From: Roseococcus suduntuyensis
Lineage (GTDB): Bacteria > Pseudomonadota > Alphaproteobacteria > Acetobacterales > Acetobacteraceae
Reading direction: 5' to 3'
DNA: 64,000 nt
Assembly: GCF_014196305.1 (NCBI RefSeq)
Contig: NZ_JACIDJ010000003.1
Span: 310,001 to 374,000 of the forward strand
The notes below the pieces were generated by a model. It was not told where the DNA came from, ran no database searches, and was given only the letters and a program-made list of their open reading frames with translations. Positions 1 through 8,130 of this stretch are shown in pieces (the stretch's first letter is position 1; each line of letters starts with the position of its first letter). The position numbers and the translations under genes were made by a program.

Positions 1-691
1 GGAGGTTGGTCGGCGCGTCGCGCGAATTGGCGCCCACGAAATCCTGGAACTTGTGCTTCGGGATCAGCATCCCGCGCGAGGCCACGAAGGTGTCGGCCCA
101 GAAGGGCGTGGGGCGCTCGAACTCCACGCGCACCGTGTGGTCATCCACCTTCACCACGTTCACGCCGCGATAGCTGCCCGAGGTGACGCCGGCGGTCGCG
201 GGGTGGCGGCCATATTCCCAGTTGAACACCACGTCATCGGCCGAGAAATCCTGGCCGTCATGCCACTTCACGCCGCGCTTCAGCTTCCAGGTGACGGAGC
301 GCCCATCCTCCGCCAGCCCGCCATTGTCCACGGAGGGGATCTCGGCCGCCAGGATGGGGTGCAGCGTGCCATCCGCGGCCCAGCCGGCCAGCGGCTCGTA
401 GAAGACGCGCGCCGCGTCCTGGTTGGTGGTGCCGACGGCGAAATGCGGGTTCAGCAGCGTCTGCGCCTGCCAGTAGAGCACACGCAGCGGCCCGCCCCCG
501 CCGCGGCGCGTGCCGGGATAGGGCGGCACGGCCTCGGGCGCGGTCTGGGCCGAGACGCCCGAGATGGCGAGAAGCTGCGTCGCCATCGGCGCGGTGAAGC
601 CCACCGCCGCCATGCGCCGGACAAAGCCCCGGCGCGAGAGGGTGCCGCGCTTCACCCGGCCGATCAGTTCGCGCAGACCGTTTTCGTCCAT
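1..691 (-). CDS. ABC transporter substrate-binding protein, peptide type (C-terminus outside window)
   Basis: This is the N-terminal 230 codons of a family 5 (SBP_bac_5) periplasmic solute-binding protein, which delivers peptides or similar solutes to an ABC permease. A twin-arginine signal is visible near residue 20 (SRRGFV) followed by a hydrophobic stretch ending near VSAQ, so export by Tat is likely. The mature part shows typical family text such as WKLKRGVKWHDGQDFSADDV. The start at 691 has a GGGAGAGG-like ribosome site upstream. The gene runs off the left edge, so the permease and ATPase genes cannot be seen and the substrate cannot be named. Confidence 0.88.
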   Translation of the reverse strand, partial: MDENGLRELIGRVKRGTLSRRGFVRRMAAVGFTAPMATQLLAISGVSAQTAPEAVPPYPGTRRGGGGPLRVLYWQAQTLLNPHFAVGTTNQDAARVFYEPLAGWAADGTLHPILAAEIPSVDNGGLAEDGRSVTWKLKRGVKWHDGQDFSADDVVFNWEYGRHPATAGVTSGSYRGVNVVKVDDHTVRVEFERPTPFWADTFVASRGMLIPKHKFQDFVGANSRDAPTNL

Positions 692-759
692 GCCCGCCTC
701 TCCCGAGATGTGTCTCCCGGGAAAGGCTAACGCATCGCGTCAGGCAGGAACCACTTCTT

Positions 760-1953
760 TCAGGCGCCGCGCAGTTCGTGATCCACGACGCTGACCCAGT
801 AGGCGACGCCCAGCGGGATGATGTCGTCGTTGAAGTCGAAGTGCGGCGTGTGCAGGTTGGCGGAGGTGCCGTCCGGCCCATTGCCGCCGCCGATGAACAT
901 GAAGGCGCCGGGCCGCTGCTCCAGCATCAGGGCGAAGTCCTCGGCCCCCGTCACCAGCGCGTTGTTGGTGTTCACCGCCGCATCGCCCACCAGCGCGCGG
1001 GCGGCGGCGGCGGCGACATCGGTCTGCTCGTCATGGTTCACGGTGGCCGGCGTGCCGCGGCGATAGGTGACCTCGGCCGTCACGCCATAGGAGGCGGCGA
1101 GGCCGTGCGCGAGTTCGCCGATGCGCCGCTCCAGCAGATCCCGGATGGCCGGCGTGTAGCTGCGCGCCGTGCCGGTGACGGTCATCTCCGCCGGCATGAC
1201 GTTGGCCGAGATGGGGGAACCACCCTGGATGGACCCCACGCTCAGCACCGCCGTCTCCACCGCCGGCACGTTGCGGCCGATGATGGTCTGAAGCGCGAGC
1301 ACAAAATGCGCCTGCACGATGGTGACGTCGGTGGCCAAATGCGGCGTCGAGCCACCATGCCCGCCCGTGCCCTTGAAGGTGACGATGAAGCGATCGGACG
1401 CCGCCAGCGCCGGCCCCTTGCGGATGGCGAAGCTGCCGGCCGGAATGGTGGGCTTGTTGTGCAGCCCATAGACGGCATCCACCGGGAAGCGCTCGAACAG
1501 CCCGTCGGCGATCATCGCCTTGGCGCCGCCCCGGCCTTCCTCGGCCGGCTGGAAGATCAGGTGGACGGTGCCGGCGAAATCCTTGTGCTGCGCCAGGTAG
1601 CGCGCCGCGCCCAGCAGCATGGTGGTGTGGCCGTCATGGCCGCAGGCGTGCATCAGCCCCTCATGCTTCGAGGCATAGGGCTTGCCCGTGGCCTCGGGGA
1701 TCTGCAGCGCGTCCATGTCGGCGCGCAGACCGATGACGCGCTGCCCAGGCCGCGTGCCCTTGATGGTGCCGACGACGCCGAGCTTGCCCACGCCCTCCGT
1801 CACCTCGATGCCCAGCGCGCGCAGTTCCTTCGCGACCAGCGCGGCGGTGCGGACCTCCTCCATGCCCAGTTCCGGGTGGGCGTGGATGTCCTGGCGGATG
1901 GCGGCCAGCTCGGGCTGCCATTGGCGCACGGTCTCGATGACGGAGGAATTCAT
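760..1953 (-). CDS. M20 family amidohydrolase (hippurate hydrolase / aminoacylase type)
   Basis: A 397-residue metal-dependent amidohydrolase of the M20D group, which cleaves N-acyl amino acids or related amides in the cytoplasm. Visible motifs are HAHPELG near residue 25, MHACGHDGHTTMLLGA near residue 105 (metal ligands and catalytic region), FQPAEEGRGGAKAM near 135, and a C-terminal HTPHFDFND. The start MNSSVIETV at 1953 is chosen over an upstream methionine at 2031, because 2031 would overlap the next gene and add residues foreign to the family. It may be co-transcribed with the META lipoprotein gene 46 bp upstream. The true substrate is unknown. Confidence 0.9.
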   Translation of the reverse strand: MNSSVIETVRQWQPELAAIRQDIHAHPELGMEEVRTAALVAKELRALGIEVTEGVGKLGVVGTIKGTRPGQRVIGLRADMDALQIPEATGKPYASKHEGLMHACGHDGHTTMLLGAARYLAQHKDFAGTVHLIFQPAEEGRGGAKAMIADGLFERFPVDAVYGLHNKPTIPAGSFAIRKGPALAASDRFIVTFKGTGGHGGSTPHLATDVTIVQAHFVLALQTIIGRNVPAVETAVLSVGSIQGGSPISANVMPAEMTVTGTARSYTPAIRDLLERRIGELAHGLAASYGVTAEVTYRRGTPATVNHDEQTDVAAAAARALVGDAAVNTNNALVTGAEDFALMLEQRPGAFMFIGGGNGPDGTSANLHTPHFDFNDDIIPLGVAYWVSVVDHELRGA

Positions 1954-1999
1954 GGGGCGGCCTCTCTTCGGCGGGAATGTCCCGCCCAGGATGAACCCT

Positions 2000-2380
2000 T
2001 CAGCGCCGCGCCACCAGCCGCGTGCCATCACTGCCCACCAGTTCCAGCCGGTCGCCGGTGAGGCGCGCGATGCGCCCGGTCTCGATCAGGCGCAGCACCA
2101 CAGCCTCCTGCCCCATGGCGGGCTCGGGGCAGGCCATGCGGGTGGCGATGAGCGGGCCGGTGCGAAGCCGCCCCTCCTCCATGCGCCAGGACCCGCCGTA
2201 ATTGTTGCAGGGGCCGCGCCCCGCGAGCCGTCCCTCCTCGAAACGCAGCGTGGAGGGGCGCGCGGGGGCGGCGCCGGCGATGCTCTCCAGCCGCCATTCG
2301 GGGCCCGTCAGCGTGGCGGGGGCGGGCGGCGTGGCGCAGGCGCCAAGTGTCACGGCAAGGGCGATGATGGCGTGGCGCAT
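2000..2380 (-). CDS. META domain lipoprotein (HslJ-like)
   Basis: A 126-residue protein with a short signal peptide and lipobox (VTLGAC), so it is probably lipidated and anchored in the envelope. The mature part carries one META/HslJ domain, recognisable by GPEWRLESIAG near residue 28, GPCNNYGGSW near 57 and MACPEPAM near 83. Members are often heat- or stress-linked envelope proteins, but their biochemical role is not established. The start MRHAII at 2380 is preferred to one eight codons upstream, because it begins directly with the signal peptide. Confidence 0.82.
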   Translation of the reverse strand: MRHAIIALAVTLGACATPPAPATLTGPEWRLESIAGAAPARPSTLRFEEGRLAGRGPCNNYGGSWRMEEGRLRTGPLIATRMACPEPAMGQEAVVLRLIETGRIARLTGDRLELVGSDGTRLVARR

Positions 2381-2451
2381 GGGTTCCTCCGGCAATGGCG
2401 CCACCCTACCACGTCTTGACCGCGCCCGGCGGCGCCCGCCACACCAACGGC

Positions 2452-3090
2452 ATGACGACCCCCCTCGCCTTCCATTTCGACGTCCATAGCCCCTGGTGCT
2501 TCCTGGCCTCGCTCCGGGTCGAGGCCATCGCGGCGAAGCATGGCCGCGCGGTGGACTGGGTGCCGCTGCACCTGGCGCGGCTGATGGACCGCGTGGGCGG
2601 CCGCCGCCCGCTGGAGGCGAACCCGGCCTTCGTCGCCTGGTACCGGCAGGACTTGCAGGATTGGGCGACGCGGGCCGGCGTGACCCTGCGCCAGCACCCC
2701 GACTACCCGCTCCGCCCCGCCCGCGCGCTGCGCGCCTGCTGCTTCGCCCGGAGTGAGGGAAAAGGCGGCGCCTTCGCCCGCGCCGTGCTGGCCGCCTACT
2801 GGACCGAGGCCGCGCAGATTGATGACGCGGGCCTGCTGGGCGACCTGGGCGCCAGGGTGGGGCTGGACCGCGCCGCCGTCATCGCCGCCACCGGCGAGGA
2901 ACGCTGGAAGGCGGAGGTGGAGGCGAACACCGAGGCCGCGGCCCAGTCCGGCATCTTCGGCCTGCCGGCCACCATCGCCGACGGCAAGCTCTTCTTCGGC
3001 AATGACCGGCTGGAGCTGCTGGACCTGTTCCTCACCCATGGGCGCATCCCCGGCCCCGAGCTTTCGGCGGCTGATTCACGGCCCCGGTGA
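2452..3090 (+). CDS. DsbA-fold oxidoreductase / 2-hydroxychromene-2-carboxylate isomerase family
   Basis: A 212-residue thioredoxin-fold protein of the DsbA/GST-kappa group. The N-terminal FHFDVHSPWCFLAS is the hallmark of the branch that includes 2-hydroxychromene-2-carboxylate isomerase of naphthalene breakdown. GIFGLPATIADGKLFFGNDR near the C-terminus is the cis-proline and substrate-loop region. No other aromatic-degradation genes lie nearby, so the precise substrate is uncertain. The stop codon and last few codons fall inside a palindromic repeat (3066-3113) shared with three other places in the window. An alternative start lies at 2395 but lacks family similarity. Confidence 0.82.
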   Translation: MTTPLAFHFDVHSPWCFLASLRVEAIAAKHGRAVDWVPLHLARLMDRVGGRRPLEANPAFVAWYRQDLQDWATRAGVTLRQHPDYPLRPARALRACCFARSEGKGGAFARAVLAAYWTEAAQIDDAGLLGDLGARVGLDRAAVIAATGEERWKAEVEANTEAAAQSGIFGLPATIADGKLFFGNDRLELLDLFLTHGRIPGPELSAADSRPR

Positions 3091-3113
3091 CACACCGGGG
3101 CCGATCAGACGCG
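3066..3113 (-). repeat. Dispersed palindromic repeat, copy A
   Basis: Read on the minus strand it begins GCGTCTGATC and ends GTGAATCAGCCGCC, with an inner hairpin whose arms are GGCCCCGGTG and CACCGGGGCC around a 3-nt loop. The outer arms CTGATC and GAATCAG can also pair. It lies at the junction of two convergent genes and includes the stop codon of the isomerase gene. Copies B, C and D are at 37445, 53903 and 57524. A role as a bidirectional terminator or REP-like element is inferred. Confidence 0.75.
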
Positions 3114-3116
3114 GTC

Positions 3117-3749
3117 CTAGTCCGTCCCGAAGCACCGATCCCCGGCATCGCCGAGGCCGGGGACGATATAGCCATGCTCGTTCAGCCGCTCATCCAGCGC
3201 GGCGGAGAGGATGGGCACGTCCGGATGCGCCGCCTGCAAGGCCCGCACGCCCTCGGGCGCCGCCACCACACAGGCGAAGCGCACGCTGGTGGCGCCGGCC
3301 TGCTTCACCCGCGCGATGGCCTGGATGGCCGAACCGCCGGTGGCCAGCATCGGGTCCAGCACCAGCGCGCCACGCTGTGCCAGGTCACGCGGCAGCCGCA
3401 CCACATATTCGCTGGCCTGGAGCGTCGCTTCGTCGCGCACCAGGCCCAGATGGCCCACGGGCGCATCGGGCAGCACCATCCGCGCGCCTTCCAGCAGCCC
3501 CAGCCCCGCGCGCAGCACGGCAACCAGGCAAGGCTCGGGCGCGGCCAGCACGGGCGCGTCCATCGGCCCTACGGGCGTCTCGATGCCGGCCATGGCCTCG
3601 GGCAGGTCGCGCAGGATTTCCGCGGTGAGGATGGCGCCCATCTCCGCCAGCACGCGGCGGAAGGTGGCGCTGTCCGTCTCGCGGCGGCGGATCAGGGTCA
3701 GCTTCGCGCGCAGGAGGGCGTGGCGCGGCACGCGGAAGGTCGAGTCCAT
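3117..3749 (-). CDS. upp: Uracil phosphoribosyltransferase
   Basis: A 210-residue enzyme that makes UMP from uracil and PRPP in pyrimidine salvage. The PRPP-binding loop LDPMLATGGSA lies near residue 135, and the uracil-recognition region HGYIVPGLGDAGDR near the C-terminus is typical of Upp. The length matches the family (about 210). The start at 3749 gives the expected N-terminus. It is convergent with the gene on its left across the palindromic repeat. Its 5' end is about 40 bp from the MotB-like gene, so it may be the last gene of that minus-strand block. Confidence 0.94.
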   Translation of the reverse strand: MDSTFRVPRHALLRAKLTLIRRRETDSATFRRVLAEMGAILTAEILRDLPEAMAGIETPVGPMDAPVLAAPEPCLVAVLRAGLGLLEGARMVLPDAPVGHLGLVRDEATLQASEYVVRLPRDLAQRGALVLDPMLATGGSAIQAIARVKQAGATSVRFACVVAAPEGVRALQAAHPDVPILSAALDERLNEHGYIVPGLGDAGDRCFGTD

Positions 3750-3792
3750 GCGTGGCGGTTAACCTACAATCACCTCCGCCGGAAGTCTGGTG

Positions 3793-4734
3793 TCAGCGGT
3801 CGGTCAGCCGCAGCTCGATGCGCCGGTTGCGGGCGAAGGCCTCGGGCGTGGTGCCCTCGTCCAGCGGCTGGTGCTCGCCGAAGGCGGCGGCCGCCACGCG
3901 GCTGGCCGGCAGCCCGGCCTCGATCAAGAGGTTCACCACCGCGATGGCCCGCGCCGCCGAAAGCTCCCAGTTCGTGGCGAAGCGGGTGGAGCGGATGGGG
4001 TTGCGGTCCGCATGCCCGTCCACCCGCAACAGCCAGTTCACGCCGGGCGGGATGCTGGAGGCGATCTCGTTCAGCAGGCGCGACAGGGTGCGAAGCTGCG
4101 CCTGCCCCGTCGGCGTCAGGTCGGCCGATCCGGTGGGAAACAGCACCTCCGACTGGAAGACGAACCGGTCCCCCACCACCCGGATTTCCGGCCGCTCGCC
4201 CAGCAGGGCGGAGAGACGGCCGAAGAACTCGCTGCGATAGCCCTGCAAATCCTCCACGCGGGCCAGCAGCGCGGCGTCCAGCCGGGCCTGGAGGTTCTCC
4301 ATCCGTGCGGCCGCATCGGCCTCGCGCGTGTCGGCCACGTCGAGCGCCGCGGCGAGCCGCGAAAGCTGGGCGCGGAGGTCGGTGATCTGCCGCACCAGCA
4401 GCCCCACCTCCTCGCGCGAGGCGGCGGCGACGGCCGCCTCGTCGCGCGCGCGCCCCTCAGCGGTGGCGGCGCGGGCGGTGGCGGCGGAGAGTTCGCCCCG
4501 CAGGGCACGCGCCCTGCCCTCCTCCAGCGCCAGCATCTCGGCCAGTTCCGCCACCTGGCGGTTCAGCGCGTCGAGCGCCCGGTCGCGGCTGGACAGTGCC
4601 GCCGAGAGAAAGCCCTGCCCCAGCGCGAAGACCAGCAGCGCGAAGATGATGACCATCAGCAGCGTGGACAGCGCGTCCACATAGCCGGGCCAGGCGTCGA
4701 AGCCCGGCGCCCCCCGCCGCGCGCGGCGCGCCAT
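3793..4734 (-). CDS. MotB/ZorB-like inner-membrane protein with peptidoglycan-binding OmpA domain
   Basis: A 313-residue protein with one N-terminal membrane helix (about residues 20-42) that carries an aspartate at its start (WPGYVDALSTLL), at the place of the proton-carrying Asp of MotB and ZorB. A long predicted coiled coil follows (about 45-165), then a C-terminal OmpA/MotB peptidoglycan-binding domain (about 185-313; VLFPTGSADLT, DGHADRNPI, NRRIELRL). It overlaps its MotA-like partner as TGATG and surely works with it as an ion-driven stator-like complex. No flagellar genes are near, so the driven process is unknown. Loose annotation as flagellar MotB would be misleading. Confidence 0.87.
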   Translation of the reverse strand: MARRARRGAPGFDAWPGYVDALSTLLMVIIFALLVFALGQGFLSAALSSRDRALDALNRQVAELAEMLALEEGRARALRGELSAATARAATAEGRARDEAAVAAASREEVGLLVRQITDLRAQLSRLAAALDVADTREADAAARMENLQARLDAALLARVEDLQGYRSEFFGRLSALLGERPEIRVVGDRFVFQSEVLFPTGSADLTPTGQAQLRTLSRLLNEIASSIPPGVNWLLRVDGHADRNPIRSTRFATNWELSAARAIAVVNLLIEAGLPASRVAAAAFGEHQPLDEGTTPEAFARNRRIELRLTDR

Positions 4735-5816
4735 CAGCGCGGGCCTTCCGCCAGTGCCGCAAGGATGCGCGTGACTTCCTGGATCTCGGCGCGGATTTCG
4801 GCGGTGGATTGCTGGCGGCCCTGCGCCAGCTCCTGCACCAGCCCACCAAGCTGCGCCTCGATGGCGCGCAGATGGCCGCGATTCGCCTCCTCGCCGGTGG
4901 AAAGCCGCTGGTCCACGAGGCGCGCCAGCAGCATCTGGGTGGCGCGCATCTGCTCGGTCAGGATGGACATGCGCTCGGCCAGCTGGTGCAGGCCGGCCTC
5001 GTGCTGGGCGCGGCCTTCCTCGGCGCGGGCCAGCATGCCGGCCACGACTTCCAGGCTATGGGCATTGGCCTCCAGCAGGGCGGGGAGTTCCACCTCCCCC
5101 TCCAGCTCACCCCCCGATCCGGCCGAGAGGCGGGTCTGGCCGGCCAGCCAATCCTCCAGCTCGGTCGCGAAGCGGTTCTGCGCCTGCCCGGCCGTGAGGT
5201 CGAGGAAGCCCAGCACCAAGGCCCCCGCCAGCCCCAGCAGCGAGGAGGAGAAGGCCACGCCCATGCCCCGCAGCGGCTGCGCCAACCCGCCGCGCAACTG
5301 GTCGAACAGCGCGTTCACATCGCCCACGCCCAGCGTCATGGCGCCGATCACGTCGGCCACCGCGCCGATGGTCAGCAGCAGCCCCCAGAAGGTGCCGAGC
5401 AGCCCCAGGAAAATCAGCAGCCCGGTCATGTAGCGGGAGAGTTCCCGCGTCTCGTCCAGCCGCGAGAGGATGCCGTCCAGCACCGAGCGCAGCGAACCCG
5501 CCGAGAGGCTCAGCCGGTCCGAACGCCGCGCGGCCAGCATGCTGGCCAGCGGCGCCAGCAGCCGCGGCGTCTCGCGCGCGGGCGCCCCCTGGCGGGCGTT
5601 GCGGAAGGCGGAAAGCCAGGCCACCTCGTCGCGCAGCAGCAGCACCTGGCGGATGTTCCAGGCGATGCCGATGGCCAGCACGCCCAGGATCACGCCATTC
5701 AGCGCGGGGTTGGCCAGGAAGGCGGTCCAGAGCGTGCCGGCCAGCGGCAGGGCCGCCAGCAGGACCAGCGCCAGGAAGCCCAGCATGCGCCAGAGATATT
5801 GCAAAGGCTGCGTCAT
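4734..5816 (-). CDS. MotA/TolQ/ExbB (ZorA-like) proton-channel subunit
   Basis: A 360-residue membrane protein. Two N-terminal helices (about 8-30 and 38-56) are followed by the MotA/TolQ core helices near residues 145-172 (LLIFLGLLGTFWGLLLTIGA) and 195-222 (MGVAFSSSLLGLAGALVLGF), and then a C-terminal coiled-coil tail of about 130 residues. This layout resembles ZorA and MotA rather than short TolQ. It is translationally coupled to the OmpA-domain partner. The two probably form an ion-powered motor that acts on the cell wall or envelope. Similar pairs next to efp and suhB occur in other alphaproteobacteria (recalled, not checked). Confidence 0.85.
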   Translation of the reverse strand: MTQPLQYLWRMLGFLALVLLAALPLAGTLWTAFLANPALNGVILGVLAIGIAWNIRQVLLLRDEVAWLSAFRNARQGAPARETPRLLAPLASMLAARRSDRLSLSAGSLRSVLDGILSRLDETRELSRYMTGLLIFLGLLGTFWGLLLTIGAVADVIGAMTLGVGDVNALFDQLRGGLAQPLRGMGVAFSSSLLGLAGALVLGFLDLTAGQAQNRFATELEDWLAGQTRLSAGSGGELEGEVELPALLEANAHSLEVVAGMLARAEEGRAQHEAGLHQLAERMSILTEQMRATQMLLARLVDQRLSTGEEANRGHLRAIEAQLGGLVQELAQGRQQSTAEIRAEIQEVTRILAALAEGPR

Positions 5817-5942
5817 GGGGCGGGAGAGTAGAGGCTGGGCCCCGTCGCACCAAGCGAAGCCTCGCCGCGCGACCTGGGGGCGCCGCCGCGTGCCGGCGCC
5901 GCTCCTGGAGGTTGCCGGGCGAGCCCGCGACTCCGCCGGGCT

Positions 5943-6449
5943 TCAGCCGCGCGTGGCGCCCATGGGCAGGATGTCCACCAGGTCCTGCCCCGCCTCGACA
6001 CGGCCGAGGGCGCGGATGTCCACCCGCGTCTCCGGCAGTCCGCCGGCCACGAGGCCCGCCCGCACGGCCAGACCCCGCCGCAGGGAGAGGCGGCGCGTGG
6101 TGGAGACGTCCTCATTCCCCGCCGCCTCGGCCCAGAGGGTGATGCGGCCGGTGGTCTCCCGCGCCAGATGGCCGCCCAGCCGCAGCAGCCCCAGGCGCTG
6201 GGCGGCGGTGGGGGACTCGGTGCCGGGTTCGAAGGCAAGGCGCCAGCCGCCGCCATTCATGCTGAGCAGGCCGCCAATCGCCACGGGCCGCGCCAGGGGC
6301 AAGGGGGCGGCCGGCGGCGGCGAGGTGGGCAGGCGCACGGGGGGCGGGGGCGCCAAAGCGGGGTCGGGCAAGGAAGGGTTTGGCTGGGCGCCGGCGGGCC
6401 GCGCCAGCAGCCCCGCCATCGCGGCCAGCAGCGCCCGGCGCGCGCGCAT
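5943..6449 (-). CDS. Secreted OmpA-like domain protein
   Basis: A 168-residue protein with a signal peptide (RRALLAAMAGLLARPAGAQ), a proline-rich linker (about residues 22-55) and a C-terminal OmpA/MotB-like domain. In that domain the usual NxxLSxxRA pattern survives as TRRLSLRRGLAVRAGLV, and the end is degenerate. It has no membrane helix beyond the signal, so it is probably periplasmic. It lies between suhB (16 bp upstream) and the MotA/MotB-like pair (126 bp downstream), which suggests a part in the same envelope machine. The function is not established. Confidence 0.7.
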   Translation of the reverse strand: MRARRALLAAMAGLLARPAGAQPNPSLPDPALAPPPPVRLPTSPPPAAPLPLARPVAIGGLLSMNGGGWRLAFEPGTESPTAAQRLGLLRLGGHLARETTGRITLWAEAAGNEDVSTTRRLSLRRGLAVRAGLVAGGLPETRVDIRALGRVEAGQDLVDILPMGATRG

Positions 6450-6465
6450 CCTCAGCCAGCCCCCA

Positions 6466-7326
6466 TCAGCCGACCTCTGCGCGGCCCCGGCCGGCGGCGG
6501 CGGCGGCGATGCTGTCGGCCACGATCTCGCGCAGCTTGCCCTGAAGGTTCGGGTTGCCCGCGACCACATGGCCCTCCGCATAGGGGTCGCCGCCATCGGG
6601 CGCGGTGACATAGCCGCCCGCCTCGCGCACCATGACCAGGCCGGCCGCGATGTCCCACTTGTTGAGGCCGAGTTCCCAATACCCGTCATACCGGCCGGCC
6701 GCCGTCCAGGCGAGGTCGAGCGCCGCCGAGCCGAAGCGCCGCACGCCCGAGACCTGCGGCATGATCCGCACCAGCGCGTGGGTGAACTCCGCCTTGCGCG
6801 GCACCGAGGCGAAGGGGATGCCGGTGGCGAAGAGCGCCTCGTTCATCACGCGCCGGCCCGAGACGCGCAGCCGCTTGTCGTTGAGGAAGGCGCCCATGCC
6901 CTTCTCGGCCCAGAACAGCTCGTCCGAGGCGGGGTTGTAGATGACGCCGGCCATGATCTCGCCCGACGTCTCGCTCACGCGCTTCTCGATGCCGACCGAG
7001 ATGGCCCAGTGCGGGATGCCGTGCAGGAAGTTGGTGGTGCCGTCCAGCGGGTCCACCACCCAGCGCCATTCCCAGTCCTTGTCGCCGCTGGCGCCGCTTT
7101 CCTCCATGAGGAAGCCGAAGCCCGGGCGGGCCTTGGAGAGTTCCTCGCGCAGCGTCTGCTCGGCGCGGAGGTCGGCCTGGGAGACGAAGTCGCCCGCCGA
7201 CTTGGCCGAGACCTGCAGCGTCTCCACCTCGGTGAAGTCGCGCAGCAGGCGGCGCGACGCCTTGCGGCAGGCGGCGACCACCACGTTCAGCGCGGGCGAC
7301 AGACGGGGGGAGTTGGCACCGGACAT
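6466..7326 (-). CDS. suhB: Inositol monophosphatase family protein
   Basis: A 286-residue member of the lithium-sensitive phosphatase family, which dephosphorylates inositol 1-phosphate. In enterobacteria SuhB also joins rRNA antitermination complexes. Metal-site motifs are visible: EESG near residue 83, WVVDPLDGTTNF near 102-113, and WDIAAGLVMVREAGG near 227-241. The length fits the family (about 265-285). It follows efp by 54 bp, with a stable hairpin in the spacer, and precedes the OmpA-like gene by 16 bp, so co-transcription is likely. The symbol is the family name and the cellular role is inferred. Confidence 0.88.
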   Translation of the reverse strand: MSGANSPRLSPALNVVVAACRKASRRLLRDFTEVETLQVSAKSAGDFVSQADLRAEQTLREELSKARPGFGFLMEESGASGDKDWEWRWVVDPLDGTTNFLHGIPHWAISVGIEKRVSETSGEIMAGVIYNPASDELFWAEKGMGAFLNDKRLRVSGRRVMNEALFATGIPFASVPRKAEFTHALVRIMPQVSGVRRFGSAALDLAWTAAGRYDGYWELGLNKWDIAAGLVMVREAGGYVTAPDGGDPYAEGHVVAGNPNLQGKLREIVADSIAAAAAGRGRAEVG

Positions 7327-7350
7327 GGGAGAGCCTTGCGGAAGTGGGGG

Positions 7351-7371
7351 GCCGGGGGCGGTGCCCCCGGC
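7351..7371. other. Stable GC hairpin in the efp-suhB spacer
   Basis: A perfect 9-bp stem (GCCGGGGGC / GCCCCCGGC) with a 3-nt loop lies just after the efp stop on the minus strand. No U-tract follows, so it is a weak terminator at best. It may instead attenuate the operon or mark an mRNA processing point. Confidence 0.4.
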
Positions 7372-7380
7372 GGGTGGGCC

Positions 7381-7950
7381 TCAGCCCTTGGCGCGCTCGA
7401 CGTAGGAGGCGTCCTCGGTGCGGACCACGATCTTCTCGCCGGCCGTGATGAAGGGCGGCACCATGGTCTTCACGCCGTTTACCAGCAAAGCGGGCTTGTA
7501 GGAGGAGGAGGCGGTCTGCCCCTTCACCACCGGGTCCGCCTCGGCGATTTCCAGCGTGACCAGCTCGGGCAGGTCCATGGAGACCGGGTCGCCCTCGATG
7601 AGGCGGACGTTCACCACCATGTTCTCCTGCAGGAAGGGCAGGCGGTCGCCCAGGATGGCGCCGGGGACCTGCGTCTGCTCGAAGGTCTCGGGGTCCATGA
7701 GCACGAGGTTGTCGCCATCGGCGTAGGAGTAGGTGAACTCCTTGTCCTCGGTCGTCAGGCGCTCGACCACGTCGGCGGTGCGCCAGCGCTGGTCCTTCTT
7801 GGCGCCCGTCTTGATGTTGCGCATGTCCACCTGGATGATCGCGTTGCCTTTGCCCGGGATCATGATGTTCTGCTTGAGGATGGTGTAGCGCTGGCCTTCG
7901 AACTCGATGACCATGCCGGCACGCATCTGGTTGGCCTGCATCTTCGCCAT
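7381..7950 (-). CDS. efp: Elongation factor P
   Basis: A 189-residue translation factor that relieves ribosome stalling at polyproline stretches. The KOW domain carries the tip lysine K34 in PGKGNA, the residue that is beta-lysylated in many proteobacteria. The OB domains follow (MDPETFEQTQVP near 97; SYKPALLVNGVKTMVPPFI near 148). Length and sequence match the family. No modifying enzymes (EpmA, EpmB) are in the window. Its promoter must lie between 7950 and 8130, where the oppositely directed polymerase gene begins. Confidence 0.97.
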   Translation of the reverse strand: MAKMQANQMRAGMVIEFEGQRYTILKQNIMIPGKGNAIIQVDMRNIKTGAKKDQRWRTADVVERLTTEDKEFTYSYADGDNLVLMDPETFEQTQVPGAILGDRLPFLQENMVVNVRLIEGDPVSMDLPELVTLEIAEADPVVKGQTASSSYKPALLVNGVKTMVPPFITAGEKIVVRTEDASYVERAKG

Positions 7951-8130
7951 GGGCGGGGGAACTCCTCAGAAGACCTGCGAACAAGGGGTGGCAAGCCCGG
8001 GCGGGCTTTCCGTGACGCGCTGTCTAGGCCACACTCCCCCTCCCGTGAAGGCCCTGGCGCCCGGCGGGCGTGGCCACGGCTTGCCTTCCGGCTGGCCGGC
8101 ACGAGATGGAAGGGCCTGGTTCCGCCCCCG

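Noticed and set aside
3793-5816. Complete Zorya phage-defence system
   Set aside because: Only ZorA/ZorB-like genes are present. No ZorC, ZorD or ZorE effector is nearby, and the context (efp, suhB, upp) is housekeeping.
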